NCBI GenBank assembly: GCA_004794785.1 | Contig: SJOL01006754.1 | Span: 237,840 to 301,839, forward strand | DNA length: 64,000 bases | Direction: 5' to 3' | Origin: Opisthorchis felineus | Lineage: Eukaryota > Platyhelminthes > Trematoda > Opisthorchiida > Opisthorchiidae | In this document: one piece after another, positions 1-12,899 of the stretch | How positions within the stretch are numbered: position 1 is the first letter of the stretch | How the letters are laid out: every line of letters begins with the position of its first letter | The notes under the pieces: generated by a model | The model's database searches: none | Seen by the model: the letters and a program-made list of their open reading frames with translations, nothing else | Told to the model about the DNA's origin: nothing | Program-made: the position numbers and the translations under genes

Positions 1-2950
1 AGGGTACAAATCAAATCGGATTTTGATTAACGTTCACTACACTCGTGCTTTCTGATCACCATGTTCACCCGAAATAACATGAGGTGCACTAAATCTCCTC
101 TCTGACTGTCCAAACTCAACCTTAAGCAGCTGGTAAAGCAGAAACGGTCAACTGCTAAAGTACAATGAACTTGTCTGCTAAAACCACACCATGAGCCACG
201 TTAACCGAACAAGACCACTCATGCTGTTCTGTCGCCATTTACGGTCACTCAGACAAAAACAGTCTACTTTGCTTGGCGCGTAAAATTTACAGAATCCTAT
301 TTACTGGAAGGAGCTTTAAGTTTCTGCATAATTTTTGACCTAACATTCGATTCAGTTGGGTAGAAAGCAGATCCATTGTTTGCCTCCTGTAAAGGATCAC
401 CTAACTTTCAGTTCGGTGACTAGATTAGGCGGATGAAGTGAGTCCGGTTTTTCAGAGGTTGTTCCTGAGGATTCTTCTTACTTCTGAGACTGCCCGAATG
501 AGTGTGCAGACTACCACTCTGACAAGTTGAATGCGCGGATGAAGGCTGCATTTCTTACCCACCCCCTGTATCAGCATTATGGGTCATTCACACAGCCACT
601 TGTGTCCCTCCGGGTGAAAAACTGAGTAAAGCTGTAGAATCCAATCACGAAGTCGCCTACTTTTTCATTGTCCAGGAGTATGAGTCTGACACTATTCTGA
701 TGGCCAGTAAGATTTTTGGCGAAGTGATCCAGTCTTTTTTATACGTTTGACTGTTTTGCTAACTAGTCAAAGTTATTTTGGGAAAGCTTCCTCAGTGTAA
801 CTTCCTCAGCCTCCTGCCGAACATTCAGTGACTCCGTCAAGCAATGGAACGGGTGATCCTGGTAACGTCACTTCAGTCGAGACCGAGAAATGTTTTAGAA
901 TACGGACCATAGGCCACCTGAGGTTAAAGTTATGGTAAAGCTAATTGTAGATACAGAGACAACTTTTCAAAATCTAACCGGTTTCACTCACCGTGGCTTG
1001 ACATTGCAGTCCGGAGAATGCTGACCTTCGAACAATTCGGATTCACAAGCGAAGTGTAATTCTTTATATACCAGAATGTAGTGTCATGCACTTCCGGTCT
1101 TGTAATACAAGCGAACAAATTAGAAGGAACTTTACATGTTCAAACTTCAAAATGACGTATACATCCGGAGTGTGGTGGCACTGTTCCACAAAACAGTACA
1201 AGAGATCACATCGGTGTTCAGGACAATGGATTACGAAACGCTTACGCGCATCAACAAGACAGACCTTATTTTGGGACGTACAGACAATTAAATCTGTTTA
1301 ATCCAGGGATCATCAGAATTTGGAACGACTTTTAAACATTCTGGCTGCCTATTATGCTATGTAATAAGCCTGTCACTTCAGCTTTTAGGATAATGTTTTT
1401 TTGCGTTTGACTGAAATAATTGAATTTTTGTTGATTGTTAACCTACAGTTTACTATAAGTGGTTGTGCAGACGCAGTATTTCCTGGAGGAAAGGTATAGT
1501 TGAAACAGTAAACCGCCTTTTTTTCAGAAACGACCTGAGCATAATCGAGTCTGTTCTCTTATGTTTTGAAAGGACTTTCCTACGGCCAAAAAAGATGTAA
1601 CTTGGCTTTGTTCCGCCAAATAACTCCATGACAAGCTGCCTTACCCCATATGGCTTTTAAATAGTGATTGTATCCTAAACCTACTCAGACATAACATAGA
1701 CTCGTGTATTGTTCAGTGGCACAGACAGGGAACACTTCAACGCGGTATAATCCACGAACTACTTTCATGCGTCAGGCTAGAACCTGATGTACTAGGTGCG
1801 CATTATCTTCTTTCTAGATTGGATTAGAAACTCATTCACTATTCGCGTTCTGCCAGGGGGTGGGTACTTGTCTTGAGTTGTGACTTGAAGTTGGCTTGAA
1901 GTGAATACATTCTAATCACCATCAGAGTTTTTTGGCCTGGCGACATAACAGCCCACTTCGCTCCCGTCTCCAACTTTTCTGATGAAGCCATTTAGACAAA
2001 TATCAACCTAACTCATTGTTTTGTGCAACGAGCGCAACCGAGAGTTCCACAGTCATAGCGTACTGTGTGACTATGGTAGCGTTATCACATTCAGCGACAG
2101 TTATAGTCCGTGCGCGTGTTGCTTACTGGTTCTAGTTCTTCCACTCCTTCGTTCGCCTATGATATGGAAAAAAGTGGACAGCTGCGCTTTATTAGCAGGA
2201 CTTCCATTAACGGGAGAATCGAGACGGAAAGCTGTGAACTGAATGCAACAGCCACGTAAGTGGAGTGTGTATACTATCCAGTGCCTCGTTTCGGGGTTCC
2301 CATTCAGCTGGACATCAATGACCAACTGAGTTTCCTTATACAGGGTTTCATACTTCGTTGCCAATTCATGATTTGGCATGCTCTGGCTCGTTTCCAGTCT
2401 TTTTATGACCAAGGATACCTATTTAAAGGATGTCATAAAGGAATAATGATCTTCGTCGTTTGATCTTATCATACAAGGAAATATGATGAAGCAGCTACGG
2501 ACGTCTTCAGCAAGGCTGTTTTTACATAATTCATCGATACTTCATTGCCAGTGTTGTGTTGGTTCACTGCAGAGCTCGATTCAGCTAGCTCAGGCCGATA
2601 CTAATTAGGTCACAGAAGATGACCGATTGACAGCATTCTTACCCTTTTCCGAAGACCTGAGGAAAAATAAACTGTTGGACATGATACCATCGTAGTGTGA
2701 CCTGAATCATGTTGTCTCAGAAGGGATGATGGCCTTGAGTTGTAGCTCTCCACCCTTAGCTGCTGGCAACGCTGTCCAACTATGTGGTCACCAAGTTACA
2801 CGGCGCAAGCGTTTGTTTTGGAATTTCGTGCTGCGTAGAAACACGTGATACTCAGTGCACAACTGCGGAGATTGATCCCTGCTTTATATGCGGCTACCAC
2901 TGACTACACCATCTCCATCTGATGCCACAGGATACAGATGAACAAATTTG
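1..2950. other. No recognisable gene
   Basis: I see no convincing exon on either strand. Open frames are short, and their translations lack family motifs. A stretch near 930-960 reads V-K-L-I-V-D-T-E-T-T in one plus frame, faintly like a retroviral-type aspartic protease active site. It breaks into stops on both sides, so I do not call it. The region is best read as decayed repeat DNA. Confidence 0.4.
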
Positions 2951-3069
2951 ACGACAACATTACCTGGAAAAAGACAGGTTCCAGCTTACGGAATCGGTCC
3001 GGATAATTCTCGGTAGAAAGTGTCCTTCGCGGGGTCAGTCTGTCGCAGTAGTAGCTGACACTGCTCCAG

Positions 3070-3420
3070 GTTTGACGTCGAGTTCATGAAACGTTTGGAT
3101 GCTGTCGGTGCTACTCGCCTTCCAGGATTGGGAACGCGTAATCCCCATAGCGCCTGGTTGGAGACGCTGCAAGATAGGGCTGCTAATCGATGTCAGTGGC
3201 GTTTTTGTTGTCAGTTTCTATCCAGATTTCCTGAACGAGTGTCTGGAGGCGTAGGCACCTCGGAATTATTGTAATAAGCTAGCACTAAGTCCCTTTCCTG
3301 TCTACCTTTATTCTTTTCTTCAAAATAAGGCTTTCAAATAAACCATGGTGGTACGGCAGCGAAGCATCAGTGTCATGCTGTCCATGATGTTGATGATGAC
3401 ATCGAGTAGCACTGAGTTTG
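3070..3420 (+). pseudogene. LINE 3' end: C-terminal ORF2 piece, 3' UTR and GAT tail
   Basis: The open frame 3086-3274 reads [20 protein letters not shown]. This is the style of C-terminal tail found on trematode non-LTR retrotransposon polyproteins. About 145 bases after the stop, the sequence reaches a short GAT-rich end (TGATGTTGATGATGACATCGA). The same 3' UTR recurs at 13913-14073 and, reversed, near 50289-50345, each time running into a long GAT/ATC microsatellite. I infer a 5'-truncated LINE insertion. The clade (RTE-like or CR1-like) is uncertain. Confidence 0.6.
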
Positions 3421-4730
3421 GTTAATCTGGATAGTCAAACGAAGCAAAGACGCCTGCTCACTGGAAGGAGGATTCGACCTGAACGTGAGTGAAACTTTAA
3501 ATCTACGTGTACACCACGCGCCATCGCTTCTGGATTACCAGACATCCAGAATTCTTTCTACGTGCCTCAAGTTGAATAACCTAATTGGAGGCTTGTATAC
3601 GTGTTTGGGAGATAACTTCAAGTGAGTATAGGGAGCCAGACAGCGTTGAATATCTTTCAATTTAACACTGAGTATGAACTTTGAAATTTCCCATGTAAAA
3701 ATATTATCGTGAATTGAGCAGTGTCATATTTTGGCTCATGTCACTGGGCAGCGGGTTGGATAAGGCACATCCGTCAGATAGGTAACAGTCAAACCATCCG
3801 ACGAAGTTTCACTGTGAAACAAGCAAAAGTTGAGGATAGACAGCGATGAACGAAGAAATATAGGTGGAAAATTATACTCCCTGTTCGACCAGGCTAACGA
3901 ACGGGGCTTAGCTGATGTACTCCACTTTGAGCAGGTGACTCAAAAGGATGACTAATGCCGCAGTGGGAGAAGGAAGCGTGGTTTCGGAAGCCCTAACCAT
4001 AGACTCTGAAACAAAAGTTATGGGGTCTGTTGAAGAGTCTTGTGAGAAACCGCAGACGCAATTGTCTGATCCGCTTGGCTGAAGAGGTTGGGACCAACCC
4101 AGAAGCGCATGAAATAGAACACAGATCTCTCACTCTTGCTACCGCAGAGGCTTTGCGAGGCTAATTGGGCTCTTGGTGGGTTTCAATTATATCTTGACCA
4201 TAACGAACAATTCACATTCGAATAAGTTCGAAAAAATGTGACCACCATTTTTAGTGGTTAACAATCGTTTTTGGCCCTAAGCACACGTACGGAAATTACT
4301 GAGCACCGCACCTCAGTTGGCCAAACAGATGATGGTTGGAACAATGGTAGGCTGCGATACCCCCGTCACAATTCATTGGCCTGACAGCCTGACCATACAG
4401 AAGTAGCCAGACCGCGGATGTTGCATCAAAACGCTACGTTCTCTCTCTACTCAGCTGCGTAGAGAGCCCAATCATGCTTGCAAGCAACAATATCGATTCA
4501 TTTCGGCAAATCACCTACTGTTTTCTCCCGATTCGGATATCTAGATAAGAGGAAAACCCATTCTGACATGGCCGTCCCACCATCTTAATACAGCTAGCTG
4601 GTTCCTTAGGGACTTATCTGCTTGTAAAATTGCGTATACCTTAGGCTAACTTCCCACTGAACTGGAAAGAAAACATATTCGGTTGTGGGCAACCAGGTCA
4701 AAATAGGCAACTTAGATTGTGCTCTGCGTA

Positions 4731-4905
4731 GCACAGTGTTTAAGGCGCGAAAGTAATGACAGACACGTGGTTTGAATCCAACCACGCCATCTCGACTGCT
4801 CCCGTCTAAGCTTTGGCGACCTGGCACTATCCCAGCCTTCATGGTTCCTTCGGGTAGCAAGGCATCTGGGTACCGAAGAGACACTGGAGCTGAATGGTTG
4901 TCCAT
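4731..4905 (+). repeat. tRNA-like SINE, family 1
   Basis: The head resembles a tRNA promoter: TTTAAGGCGCGAA followed by a B-box-like GGTTTGAATCC. The body carries CTCGACTGCTCCCGTCTAAG and GGTTCCTTCGGGTAGCA, ending near GAGCTGAATGG. The same order of blocks occurs at 10458-10650 (+) and 60556-60741 (-). Three dispersed copies with Pol III-like boxes support a tRNA-derived SINE. Confidence 0.6.
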
Positions 4906-5255
4906 TATTTTTGTTATGCAACCCTGATTGATTAGTTTCTAGCACGCAGTGTGGCCTTCATCCATGAGCCAGGCTTTTTCGCTTCGTCAATGGCAATTTC
5001 GTCAGTAAGCGAAGTCAATCCATGCTGAAAATCCGAAGAAACTGCAGCTGCATTATCATTGTTGGGAATCGTGGGTATTGCGAATCTCACGAAAATTCTG
5101 TAGGTGGTTTTGAATTCGTGACCTTCCAGCTTATGGTTTTTGAGCAGGTAAACGTTTGGCAACGAGCGTCCGAAGTCAGCTCTTGTGATCAAGTGATGTG
5201 GATTCCGTAAGTGGCGTCATATCCTGTCTAACTACAAATTATTGACGTTGCTAAT

Positions 5256-5402
5256 CAGCCGCTAGTAGCCGGAAGGTTGTGTTCGACCTACTGGTTAGGA
5301 TGTCACAGGTTAGAAACTTCTACTGTAGTTACGTGAGACGTGTATTGCTGATGATTCCCGACAAGGCGGTAACAGCTGTACAGTGCTTCTCGGCTTTTCA
5401 GC
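5256..5402 (+). repeat. tRNA-like SINE, family 2
   Basis: This begins with CAGCCGCTAGTAGCCGGAAGG, a degenerate tRNA-like head. It continues through CTGATGATTCCCGACAAGG and ends GTGCTTCTCGGCTTTTCAG. It matches plus copy 59803-59938 and minus copies 23562-23690, 24472-24622 and 29527-29665 in block order. The shared 3' end GCTTCTCGGCTTTTCAG defines the family. Confidence 0.55.
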
Positions 5403-6559
5403 AGAGACCGGCTTTACTGACAAGACGAAATCTCAAATGAAACTTCCCAAATCGCTTCACTCTGTCAACAATCTGTTCACTTTAGTTTGTCGTAACTCCT
5501 TTCAACTTGTTGTTAGGACCTGAGACGCCCGTTTGTTGGATGTTTTCTGGATGCGTTAGAAGGAAGTATTAGGGGTCTTCAATGTCAAATGGTAATTTTG
5601 GGTGATCGTAATGATGGCCTCATGATGCAGCGGCTTTACTTGAATATTTCGTTTTTAAACCTAAAAACGAACACCACAGAAATGTCCCCAGGTTTAGACT
5701 TCGCAAGCATCCACCTTACAGCCGGAAAAACAATCAACCCTGGTTTATTCAGTCAGCGAGAAAGATGTATACGTTTTCCTTCAATTCTAAGGAGACTACG
5801 TGAACACATATCAACATAAGACGCAAGCTCAGTTCTGCATTTGAGCGTGTTTCGAATGTACCCAAGCTACGTCTGATACCTATCAACAGAGGATTTGCTC
5901 TGCAAAAGCCTCAGCCTGGGCTATCCAATTCATCTGCCTTTCATTTGGTATACGAGTTCTTCAACCGCTGAATAGGCGCAGGACACAAATTCCCAGCCAA
6001 TCATGTGGTGGAACGCATTCCAGTTAATGTCAGGAAAATTGTCTGATTAAAGGTCAAATGGCAATCCTGCATTGCTAGTAGCCAGACATTTGTTTGGCAC
6101 TGGCCATCAGATTGACCCGATCAACTCCTTGGGAAACTTGTCGCGCAACATTAAGCCGAAGGTTATAGCGATAAGTGATGGGCTTTTGGTCAAATCAAAC
6201 CAATTCAGATTATGCGCACGAAAACATTTGGACCAGACGATGTGGTAAACCCTGGCGTTGAGTGGATGCGTTTCAGAAGTCAACGGGTGAGCATCCGTTC
6301 AACACCTTTTCTGCTCCTTATTTGTAGAATTCCCAGGTTATACGTGGGCAAATGAAGAGTGCAAAAGAAATGATAAGATAGAGCAGTGTATATCATCTGT
6401 CAGTTCTAAGGAGACGGGTAAACAGAGAACATTGTTTCAGGTAGAAATCAACTGACAGGCATTTTCAGGCACCCCATCGTTTCCACTTTTGTAGTAATAC
6501 CTGAAAACTCCTGGCTCCTATACTGACGAAACAGATTAACGCAAACTTTGGCGGTTGAA

Positions 6560-7035
6560 GTCGTTCCAGAGCAACAGTCAGGATCTTCCATGATTTGAAT
6601 TCCCCTAGTGTCACACGCTTGCATCGAATCCAAACAAATGCTATCGGTCGCATTCGTTAACCACGAAAAAGCATTTGACTCGATGGACATAGAAATACTG
6701 TGATTACCCTCCTCAGAAGTCAGGTTTCCGGGTAAAAATTCTACAAATATATTGAGTCATTTTACTGTGGATAACGGTGTGCGGAAACATTTCTACAGGA
6801 TTCGTTATTTAAACGGAATGAAATAAGGCTGATCTGTGGTATCAGTCCTATTCAGATTGTATCTAACAGCTGCTCAGCTGCGCTTGGATAGAAACACGTA
6901 GCTAATTCAAAATACATCTAATCTAAACGATCTGAAGGACCGTATGCGATGTGTAACTGACGATTGTGCCCTAGTGGCCCATTCCGAAGCGGAATCTTAG
7001 CAAAATCTCGTTTGGGATAGAATTTAAAAATTGTT
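6560..7035 (+). pseudogene. Decayed LINE reverse transcriptase
   Basis: One plus frame reads V-A-F-V-N-H-E-K-A-F-D-S-M-D near 6645-6690. That is reverse-transcriptase motif A of LINE elements (consensus F-x-D-x-x-K-A-F-D-S-V-D). Near 6955-7010 another frame reads D-D-C-A-L-V-A-H-S-E-A-E, matching motif C and its flank (A-D-D-x-A-L). Stops and frameshifts separate the two, so the copy is dead. The spacing is shorter than in an intact element, which suggests an internal deletion. Confidence 0.6.
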
Positions 7036-7590
7036 AACCTCTTGCATTCTGCCACGCTTTTTCTGGAGATGCGGCACCAAATGTTACGAACCATAGAGCT
7101 GAATTGTACGGGAACACATACGGGAACACTACCTGAGCTGCCAACTTTTTCCTCTATAGAAAACGTGTCACTCAGATTTATGCTATCTGGATGGCAGCTT
7201 AGTCACCGACAAATCGACAATGGGCTACACTAGCCAATGTTGAAGGCTTGGCGGGATTTCAGACAAAAGTAGATCTTCGTTCATAAAATCTGACCTGCCG
7301 CCACGAATCTGGGCTGACAGTCCGGTCCTGATGCTCTTCTATATAACGGGGAGCCAGTATCGAATCGGGACTATTTAGAAACGTTTTGGTGACCAAATCG
7401 AAATGCACGTATTCAGAGTTAATTTCTACGCAGCCAAAGTGAACATCCACCAGTCATCGAAACCTGCCACGTCACAACACGCAAATAGGAATACCCAATT
7501 GTGACCAAGGGTAAGTGAGAACTGGCGAAGTTGCATAAATTCATATAATGTTTACATACTATCACCATCAAATGAGATTTTGGGTGAAAT

Positions 7591-7831
7591 CTAATCACTC
7601 TTCACGCAACAGTCGCAACATTCACAACCGCATTCGCATCCTTTGCACTCGCATTGACCAGGCGCACAGCTGCATTTCCCTCCCGCCTTGCAGCCTTCAC
7701 AACAAACGCATCCGTCACCACCACAAGCTGAAATGTGAACAAGGTATGAATGAAAGCTTAACAGTATAATGCATTTATCCAGCGACAATCAAAATCGAAG
7801 TCAACGACCGACTCCATCACTCACGTTTCAT
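7591..7831 (-). CDS. Metallothionein 1, two exons
   Basis: Metallothioneins bind zinc, copper or cadmium through cysteine thiolates and buffer or detoxify metals in the cytosol. The model has exon 1 at 7831-7825 (ATG AAA C, then GTGAGT) and exon 2 at 7727-7591 after a TTTCAG acceptor, ending in TAG. The phases join as C|CT. The product is 47 residues, starts M-K-P-C-G-G-D-G-C-V-C-C-E-G-C, and is dominated by C-x-C and C-C pairs with no aromatic residue. The start is chosen because the same ATGAAAC/GTGAGT exon is found in metallothionein 2. The reading frame running straight through the intron is a false extension. A TATA-like box lies about 50 bases upstream. Metal preference cannot be read from the sequence. 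Confidence 0.9.
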
Positions 7832-7864
7832 GTCACTAGAGGGAATGTTCGGCCAAGCATACAA

Positions 7865-7960
7865 GAAGCGTGCAAGCATGACTATTTATTAGGTAGGTTA
7901 TCCTAATGTGAAAACAATGTGAATTCTCATAGCTCTGTTATTGTTTCACATTAGGCCAAA
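7865..7960 (-). promoter_or_regulatory. Metallothionein 1 promoter with inverted repeat
   Basis: The minus-strand TATA-like ATAAATAG is at 7889-7882, about 50 bases before the ATG. Upstream, 7902-7918 (CCTAATGTGAAAACAAT) and 7940-7955 (ATTGTTTCACATTAGG) form an inverted repeat with one inserted base. TGTGAATTCTCA (7918-7929) sits between the arms. A metal-response-element core TGCRCNC occurs as TGCACGC (7874-7868), oddly between TATA and ATG. The function is inferred from position and from conservation among the paralogues. Confidence 0.55.
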
Positions 7961-9002
7961 TACTTTGGACGTGTTTTCTCACCGATCACGCCTTCATGTG
8001 GCAAGTTGGTCAACTGACCAGTAGATAAACCTAGCAGGTTTTTGGTCAGGAAGAATACCTCTAAGGTTTGCGCGCACTGGAGGTCTCCGTAGTTTGAAAA
8101 CAAATTATTTTCCGCAACATTACAAAATCCTGACCATGACCTATTTTTGTCAGTCTTTCGGTAAAGCTGGCTGATAAATCACCTGAATGAATTAAATTTA
8201 AACCTTATGCAAATTTCAAAACTTGTGATTTTCGTAGTTTTCAGTATGGTTCTTAGTCCCTTTATATCTTTACACACATGAACGGCAGTCCACCCAGACC
8301 AGGCCTCAGTAACAAACTCTCGAGTCTTCTGAAATGGTCGCTGTTTGTCGTTAGAGCACCTTCCAACTCCCTACAGTGCCCACGATCTTGCTATCGAGAC
8401 CCGGCTCAACTCTGAAGAAACATAGTGTGCACAATAAGGTCCGTGGGGGGGGGGCGAGTGGAGCAGAAAAAATGTACACTTATCAAGTGGCAGATGATAA
8501 TTTCAAACGGCACAGATTTGGGATGCCACTAACCCCAGTGCCTCATGTAAACTGCCCTAAATCTAGGAGAAAGTAACTAGACGAATTCTAATCCGGGATC
8601 TTATCCTGGCTATTTAGTACTCGTTGAACTTACCCTAACATGGCAATGGACGGAACGCAGCTAGAATTCCCTTCACCACCAATTCACCTCTGAGCTCCTT
8701 GATCCTCGGTCCAACAACCTGGAAGCTGATCTGCAAATCTTGACTATGGTGAAGATGTTGGTATGATATATCAATAGCTTATGCTAGACGGACTCAACTG
8801 CTGAGCAACGGAGTTAAGTCGTTGTGAAATGATTTTTCCACCGGCTAAATGCACTCAACCAATTCAAAACTGATCACGAGTTTCTGTTTCTGGACGTTTA
8901 GCCACAGCTGCTTGCAAAAAGCTCGAGCGTTTTATAAACTCAGAGAAACAACGGCGAAAGAAACAACATTGAATTAAAAGGCTTGATTGAATTACGCTGA
9001 AT

Positions 9003-9260
9003 TACACTGATTCCTCGACAGATACACTCATTTGAATATCAACAGGGTTTTCACGGGAGACTCAACTGAATCTCTCGTTTACGATTTTCTTCAACTGACT
9101 TGCTGCACAAAGGTCGCCTCATGTTTCAGTTGGTACGATATTCGAGAAATCGTAGTATATCTTCATAAACGAGAGATTCAGCTGAGTCTGCCATGAAAAC
9201 CCAGTTGATTTGCAAATGAATGAATTTGTTCAGATCTGTCCAATTTGTGTTCAAGTAGAA
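9003..9260. repeat. Foldback repeat, both arms present
   Basis: ACTGAATCTCTCGTTTACGAT near 9066 is answered by its reverse relative AAACGAGAGATTCAGCTGAG near 9167. Between them is ATATTCGAGAAATCG. The same arm sequence occurs singly or in pairs at 17737, 23308, 30015, 48451 and 62108. It is a hairpin-forming dispersed repeat, probably non-autonomous. Confidence 0.5.
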
Positions 9261-9474
9261 CATAAGGTTGACGGAAACGCCGTAGCGCGCGCGAATGATC
9301 AATAACGCGTCGACGAATTTCATTGTCTCTGCAACGACAGTATATCTGTGACCTGGGATGATGAGTAAACTTCTACATCTTGCCTGGTCGCAATCAAGTG
9401 CTTCGTGATTGATGAACCGAACTTGTTATCGGTCAAAGCCAAGTTAGTGTCGCATCACGAAGTAGTGCACAGAT

Positions 9475-9663
9475 CTAGTCATACAAATGCTCTCTAACCC
9501 GTATCTGAAGACTTCTGTCAGTTGTGCCGATGTAAATTTCACTGCGGCTACAAGTAAACTTATAGACGCAATGGCCCATGGACAAAAATGACTTTTGGGT
9601 TTTGATCGGTAGCAGTGGAATTGTCTTTGTCCATAGTCTCACCTTGAGCCATACACCTTGCAA
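9475..9663 (-). pseudogene. PLE GIY-YIG endonuclease fragment, second lineage
   Basis: The minus frame contains H-C-V-Y-K-F-T-C-S-R-S-E-I-Y-I-G-T-T-D-R-S-L, followed by R-V-R-E-H-L. This is the GIY-YIG core of Penelope-like retroelements: V-Y-x-F-x-C, then Y-I-G, then R-x-x-E-H. It differs strongly from the PLE at 36-38 kb, so it is a separate lineage. Upstream frames are broken and no reverse transcriptase is seen nearby. Confidence 0.6.
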
Positions 9664-10457
9664 TTTCTTTCTGGTACCTTCTGGATAGTTTTCAATAAAA
9701 TCAAAGCAACCTTGCGAACTGACGCCAGTTCATGGAAACCGAGACTATACGAGATGATTATCTGTGAGAGCAACTGGTCATTTGCCTTCAGCTGGTTCCC
9801 AGTAAATCCATCGGGATAATCATTCGACGGTGGTAGACCTTGATTCTCCACCTTCAGTGTGTCTGGCAAGCAGATTGATCGGACTCTGTAAACTAAGGCA
9901 TGCAGTAGTAAACGTGTATGTTGCAGAAAACAGGAAATAGCAAACCGAAGGTACTGTCCCGTTCAAGTAGGTTTACCGTAGAGAAACATAATAATGAACC
10001 GTCCGATTTTCATGGGGGAGAGTGGGTTGTCTCGTTCAAACTCAAACGCACCACTGGTGTTTTGCTAGAGGTTACTAAAAACAGAGTAAATTTTCAACTC
10101 GCTGGCTGTCCTTGGTAAGGAGTAACTTATTATATTTTTTATTGTCATCTCTATTGTTATTATTAATACCGTCATTATCGTTGCCATTATCACCAAGATT
10201 ACTTGCCACTGATTCCATCTGGTTAAGGTTCATGAGAACCCCGTCATCCGCCTATTCACTCTCTGCAGTCAAACGTCCTGAGAACCCTTCGAATTTATAG
10301 ACGTCAGGGCACAGTATAGGATTTTACATGATATTATGAAAGACGACTTAGAATACCGGAGTAAACAGGATAGACGAGGGCATTTTCTGTGCAAAACGCC
10401 TTAAAGAATGCAAGCGAAAGCCTACTCAAGACATCTGTTCCGCCTCAGGAATTGGTG

Positions 10458-10650
10458 AACTCGAGATGGCTTAGTGGTTGGGGAGCGAACTTTCTGACCC
10501 AAAGGTCCGTGGTCAAAACCTACCCTCAGCATCCTGACTCATCTTGTCTAGGTTTGGGTGACCTGACGGTATCACAATCCTCGTACTTCCTTCGGGTGGC
10601 ATGACAGCTGGGCACCGGAAGTGTTACAGCTGAACGATTACATACGATTG
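10458..10650 (+). repeat. tRNA-like SINE, family 1
   Basis: An A-box-like GATGGCTTAGTGGTTGG is followed by AAAGGTCCGTGGTC in place of a clean B box. Then come CTTGTCTAGGTTTGGGTGACC and CTTCCTTCGGGTGGCATGAC, ending GCTGAACGATT. The blocks are the same as in the copies at 4731 and 60556. Confidence 0.6.
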
Positions 10651-11180
10651 CATAGCATTTTCGCTGGAACGCCGTTCCCCGTCATATCTTGCCAAATTTT
10701 CGGGCGATGAACTGCCTGAAAGCAAGATTCAAGCCATGTATGAGTGATACCTTGAATATCGTTCCAGCTGAAGCCGGAGGAAACCTTTGTACACGGAAAT
10801 GCATTAAAAACGCAAGATCCCGGTGAATCATAGCTCGCTGCTCCTGTTACGGGCTACCAAGTGACTTAGAGCTTATCTCAGTCTCACAATCAGGTGTAGA
10901 AAGATACACTACTTTCCCGGTGTTTGAATCGACTGTACTGTAGGTTGGTATCTGCCCTGTTGCTGTATTAACTCCTCAGGATAGAAATTTGCTACCAAGT
11001 GTCCGTGCGAATAGGTAATACAGCATCTAGCACGTTAAGTGGACATTACGTTAGCTGTTAGGGTAAGCAGAAGGCGAAATGCTGCCTTAAAAACATACGG
11101 AAATGATCAGCAGGCGGAATGCAACGAGCAATGTAAACGGACACAACCGATAATGAGAAATTCGCTTTTCGCGATGTTGC

Positions 11181-11546
11181 TTGAAAAGACCGAGCACAAT
11201 TACGAGGAAGATATCCTGGAAATCAAATAGAAGAAACAGTGTTTGGAACTTCAGAAGTTCTCGTAATCACAGTATAAGCGTCAGGCTGGTTCAACAGCGA
11301 TATCGATCAATCGGTCAATTAAGATACCCGATTAGGTGGTTGGACTTAAACGACCTGAAATGGAGACCGAAATGGGCGGCGGATTACGTCACGTGGATGC
11401 AGAATGTGGGAAAACTGAGGTTCGTTGATGAAGATGAGTTTATTCTGGAAGTTAGGGATTTCCCAGGCTGCTACACGCTTCACCTAAACAGGAGGAGAGC
11501 AACAAAATCTGCCCTGTGGTATTTTGAGGAGCAAGTGAACAAGTAA
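11181..11546 (+). CDS. Unrecognised open frame, possible coding fragment
   Basis: This is a 121-codon frame ending in TAA. Its last 85 residues have a protein-like composition (W-R-P-K-W-A-A-D-Y-V-T-W-M-Q, then E-F-I-L-E-V-R-D-F-P-G-C-Y). The first 30 residues are rich in S and R and look non-coding, so a true exon would start inside the frame, perhaps near 11275. No domain is recognised and no clear partner exon is seen. It could equally be a retroelement remnant. Confidence 0.3.
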   Translation: MKRPSTITRKISWKSNRRNSVWNFRSSRNHSISVRLVQQRYRSIGQLRYPIRWLDLNDLKWRPKWAADYVTWMQNVGKLRFVDEDEFILEVRDFPGCYTLHLNRRRATKSALWYFEEQVNK

Positions 11547-12422
11547 GCCGTGAATCCAAACTACTCCTGTCATTGTGAGTAGTCTAAACTAGCTTCTGGT
11601 TTGTCGACATGAAAACCAGTCACTTCAGACAGCTTGCTCCACCGTCCCCCATCACAAGAATTGCTCATTGGGTTTGACACCGACTGGTCCAAATATGACC
11701 GATGTCGAGAGACAATCTGAAGTTAATGTATTGAGGTAGACGCATATTTCATGTAATTCGAAACTCAAGGGCTTAAAACAGACACGACGTAGAAATTGGA
11801 CTAGCGCTTTGGAAAGCGTAACATGGTTTGTACAAGCAGTGTATTTCAGTCATTAAGAATATAAGACAGTTTATTTCCTGCATTCAGCCTTTTTTATTCA
11901 GAATAGCGCGTCGCATCTGTCAGAGCATTCGTAGCGGTTTCACACGGATTTGTACGTTTGGTCGCATAGGTATGCACGTATGCGGCACTTACGTGGGTTC
12001 GAATAAACATACCCAATGTTGAGGGGGGGACAGTTTATAAAAATAATGGAGGGGGCTCAGTATTACTGTACACATCATGACCGATTTTCTTTTTTCTTCG
12101 AAACCTCCAGTTATTTTAACTTGACCGTAGCTAATGATCGATGACCAGATCAATTAAATCTGTTAGTCTGGTATGTAAGCGTATTTTTTGCAAGTATCAT
12201 GGGTGGCCAAGACATGACCAACAGTGGATGCAGTCCGCAGGTGTCCCAAAAAGTATCCTACATTGGGGTGAATTAATATGAAATTCGCTATTTTTAGACT
12301 CTGCGTATTCAAGGGCGGTGCTCAAGAAACTGTCAGACTAAGATGCTTTGGCTAATCGATGTGAGTTTGCCGGATGAGAGGGGATTCAGGTTAATATTTG
12401 AACATACTGGGTTACTACACCT

Positions 12423-12466
12423 TCATATATGTTCATATATGTTCACATATGTTCATATATGTTTGT
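12423..12466. repeat. Decamer microsatellite
   Basis: Imperfect tandem copies of the ten-base unit TTCATATATG (variants TTCACATATG and TTCATATATG) run here. Confidence 0.8.
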
Positions 12467-12899
12467 TTATTTATGAATATTACCCGGGACTTTTTCACTA
12501 TCTCAGCACTATCCCTTTCACGTCACCCGACGCAAAGTTCGACGGGTCGTTGATCATGCGACCAAATTCGCCGTCTTGATTCAAGGCTCGGGCTTGACAT
12601 AGGCGCCTTCCGTTGAAATACTCAATAGACTGAGAAGACGTCATACAAGAGAGTCTGTTTTCAGTCCCCAGACCAAAATTATTTTCGTTCGGCACGTTAG
12701 CTACTTGCTTGTGAGGAGCAAAGCCGTCTCTCAGGGAAAGGGTATGTAAGGACTCCTTGACAAACGTCACACCACGGTACACAACCAAAAATACCCAGCT
12801 CAGACTAAGAGATAAGTGAAGAGAAGCGAATCCAAACTGAGAGTCTATGTACTGTCTACAGACCGGTAAACGAGATTTTTGGCTATGTCTGATCACATT

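Noticed and set aside
12498..12896. 132-codon frame beside the metallothionein pseudogene
   Set aside because: Low-complexity start, no motif, and no colinear copy beside the other metallothionein genes.
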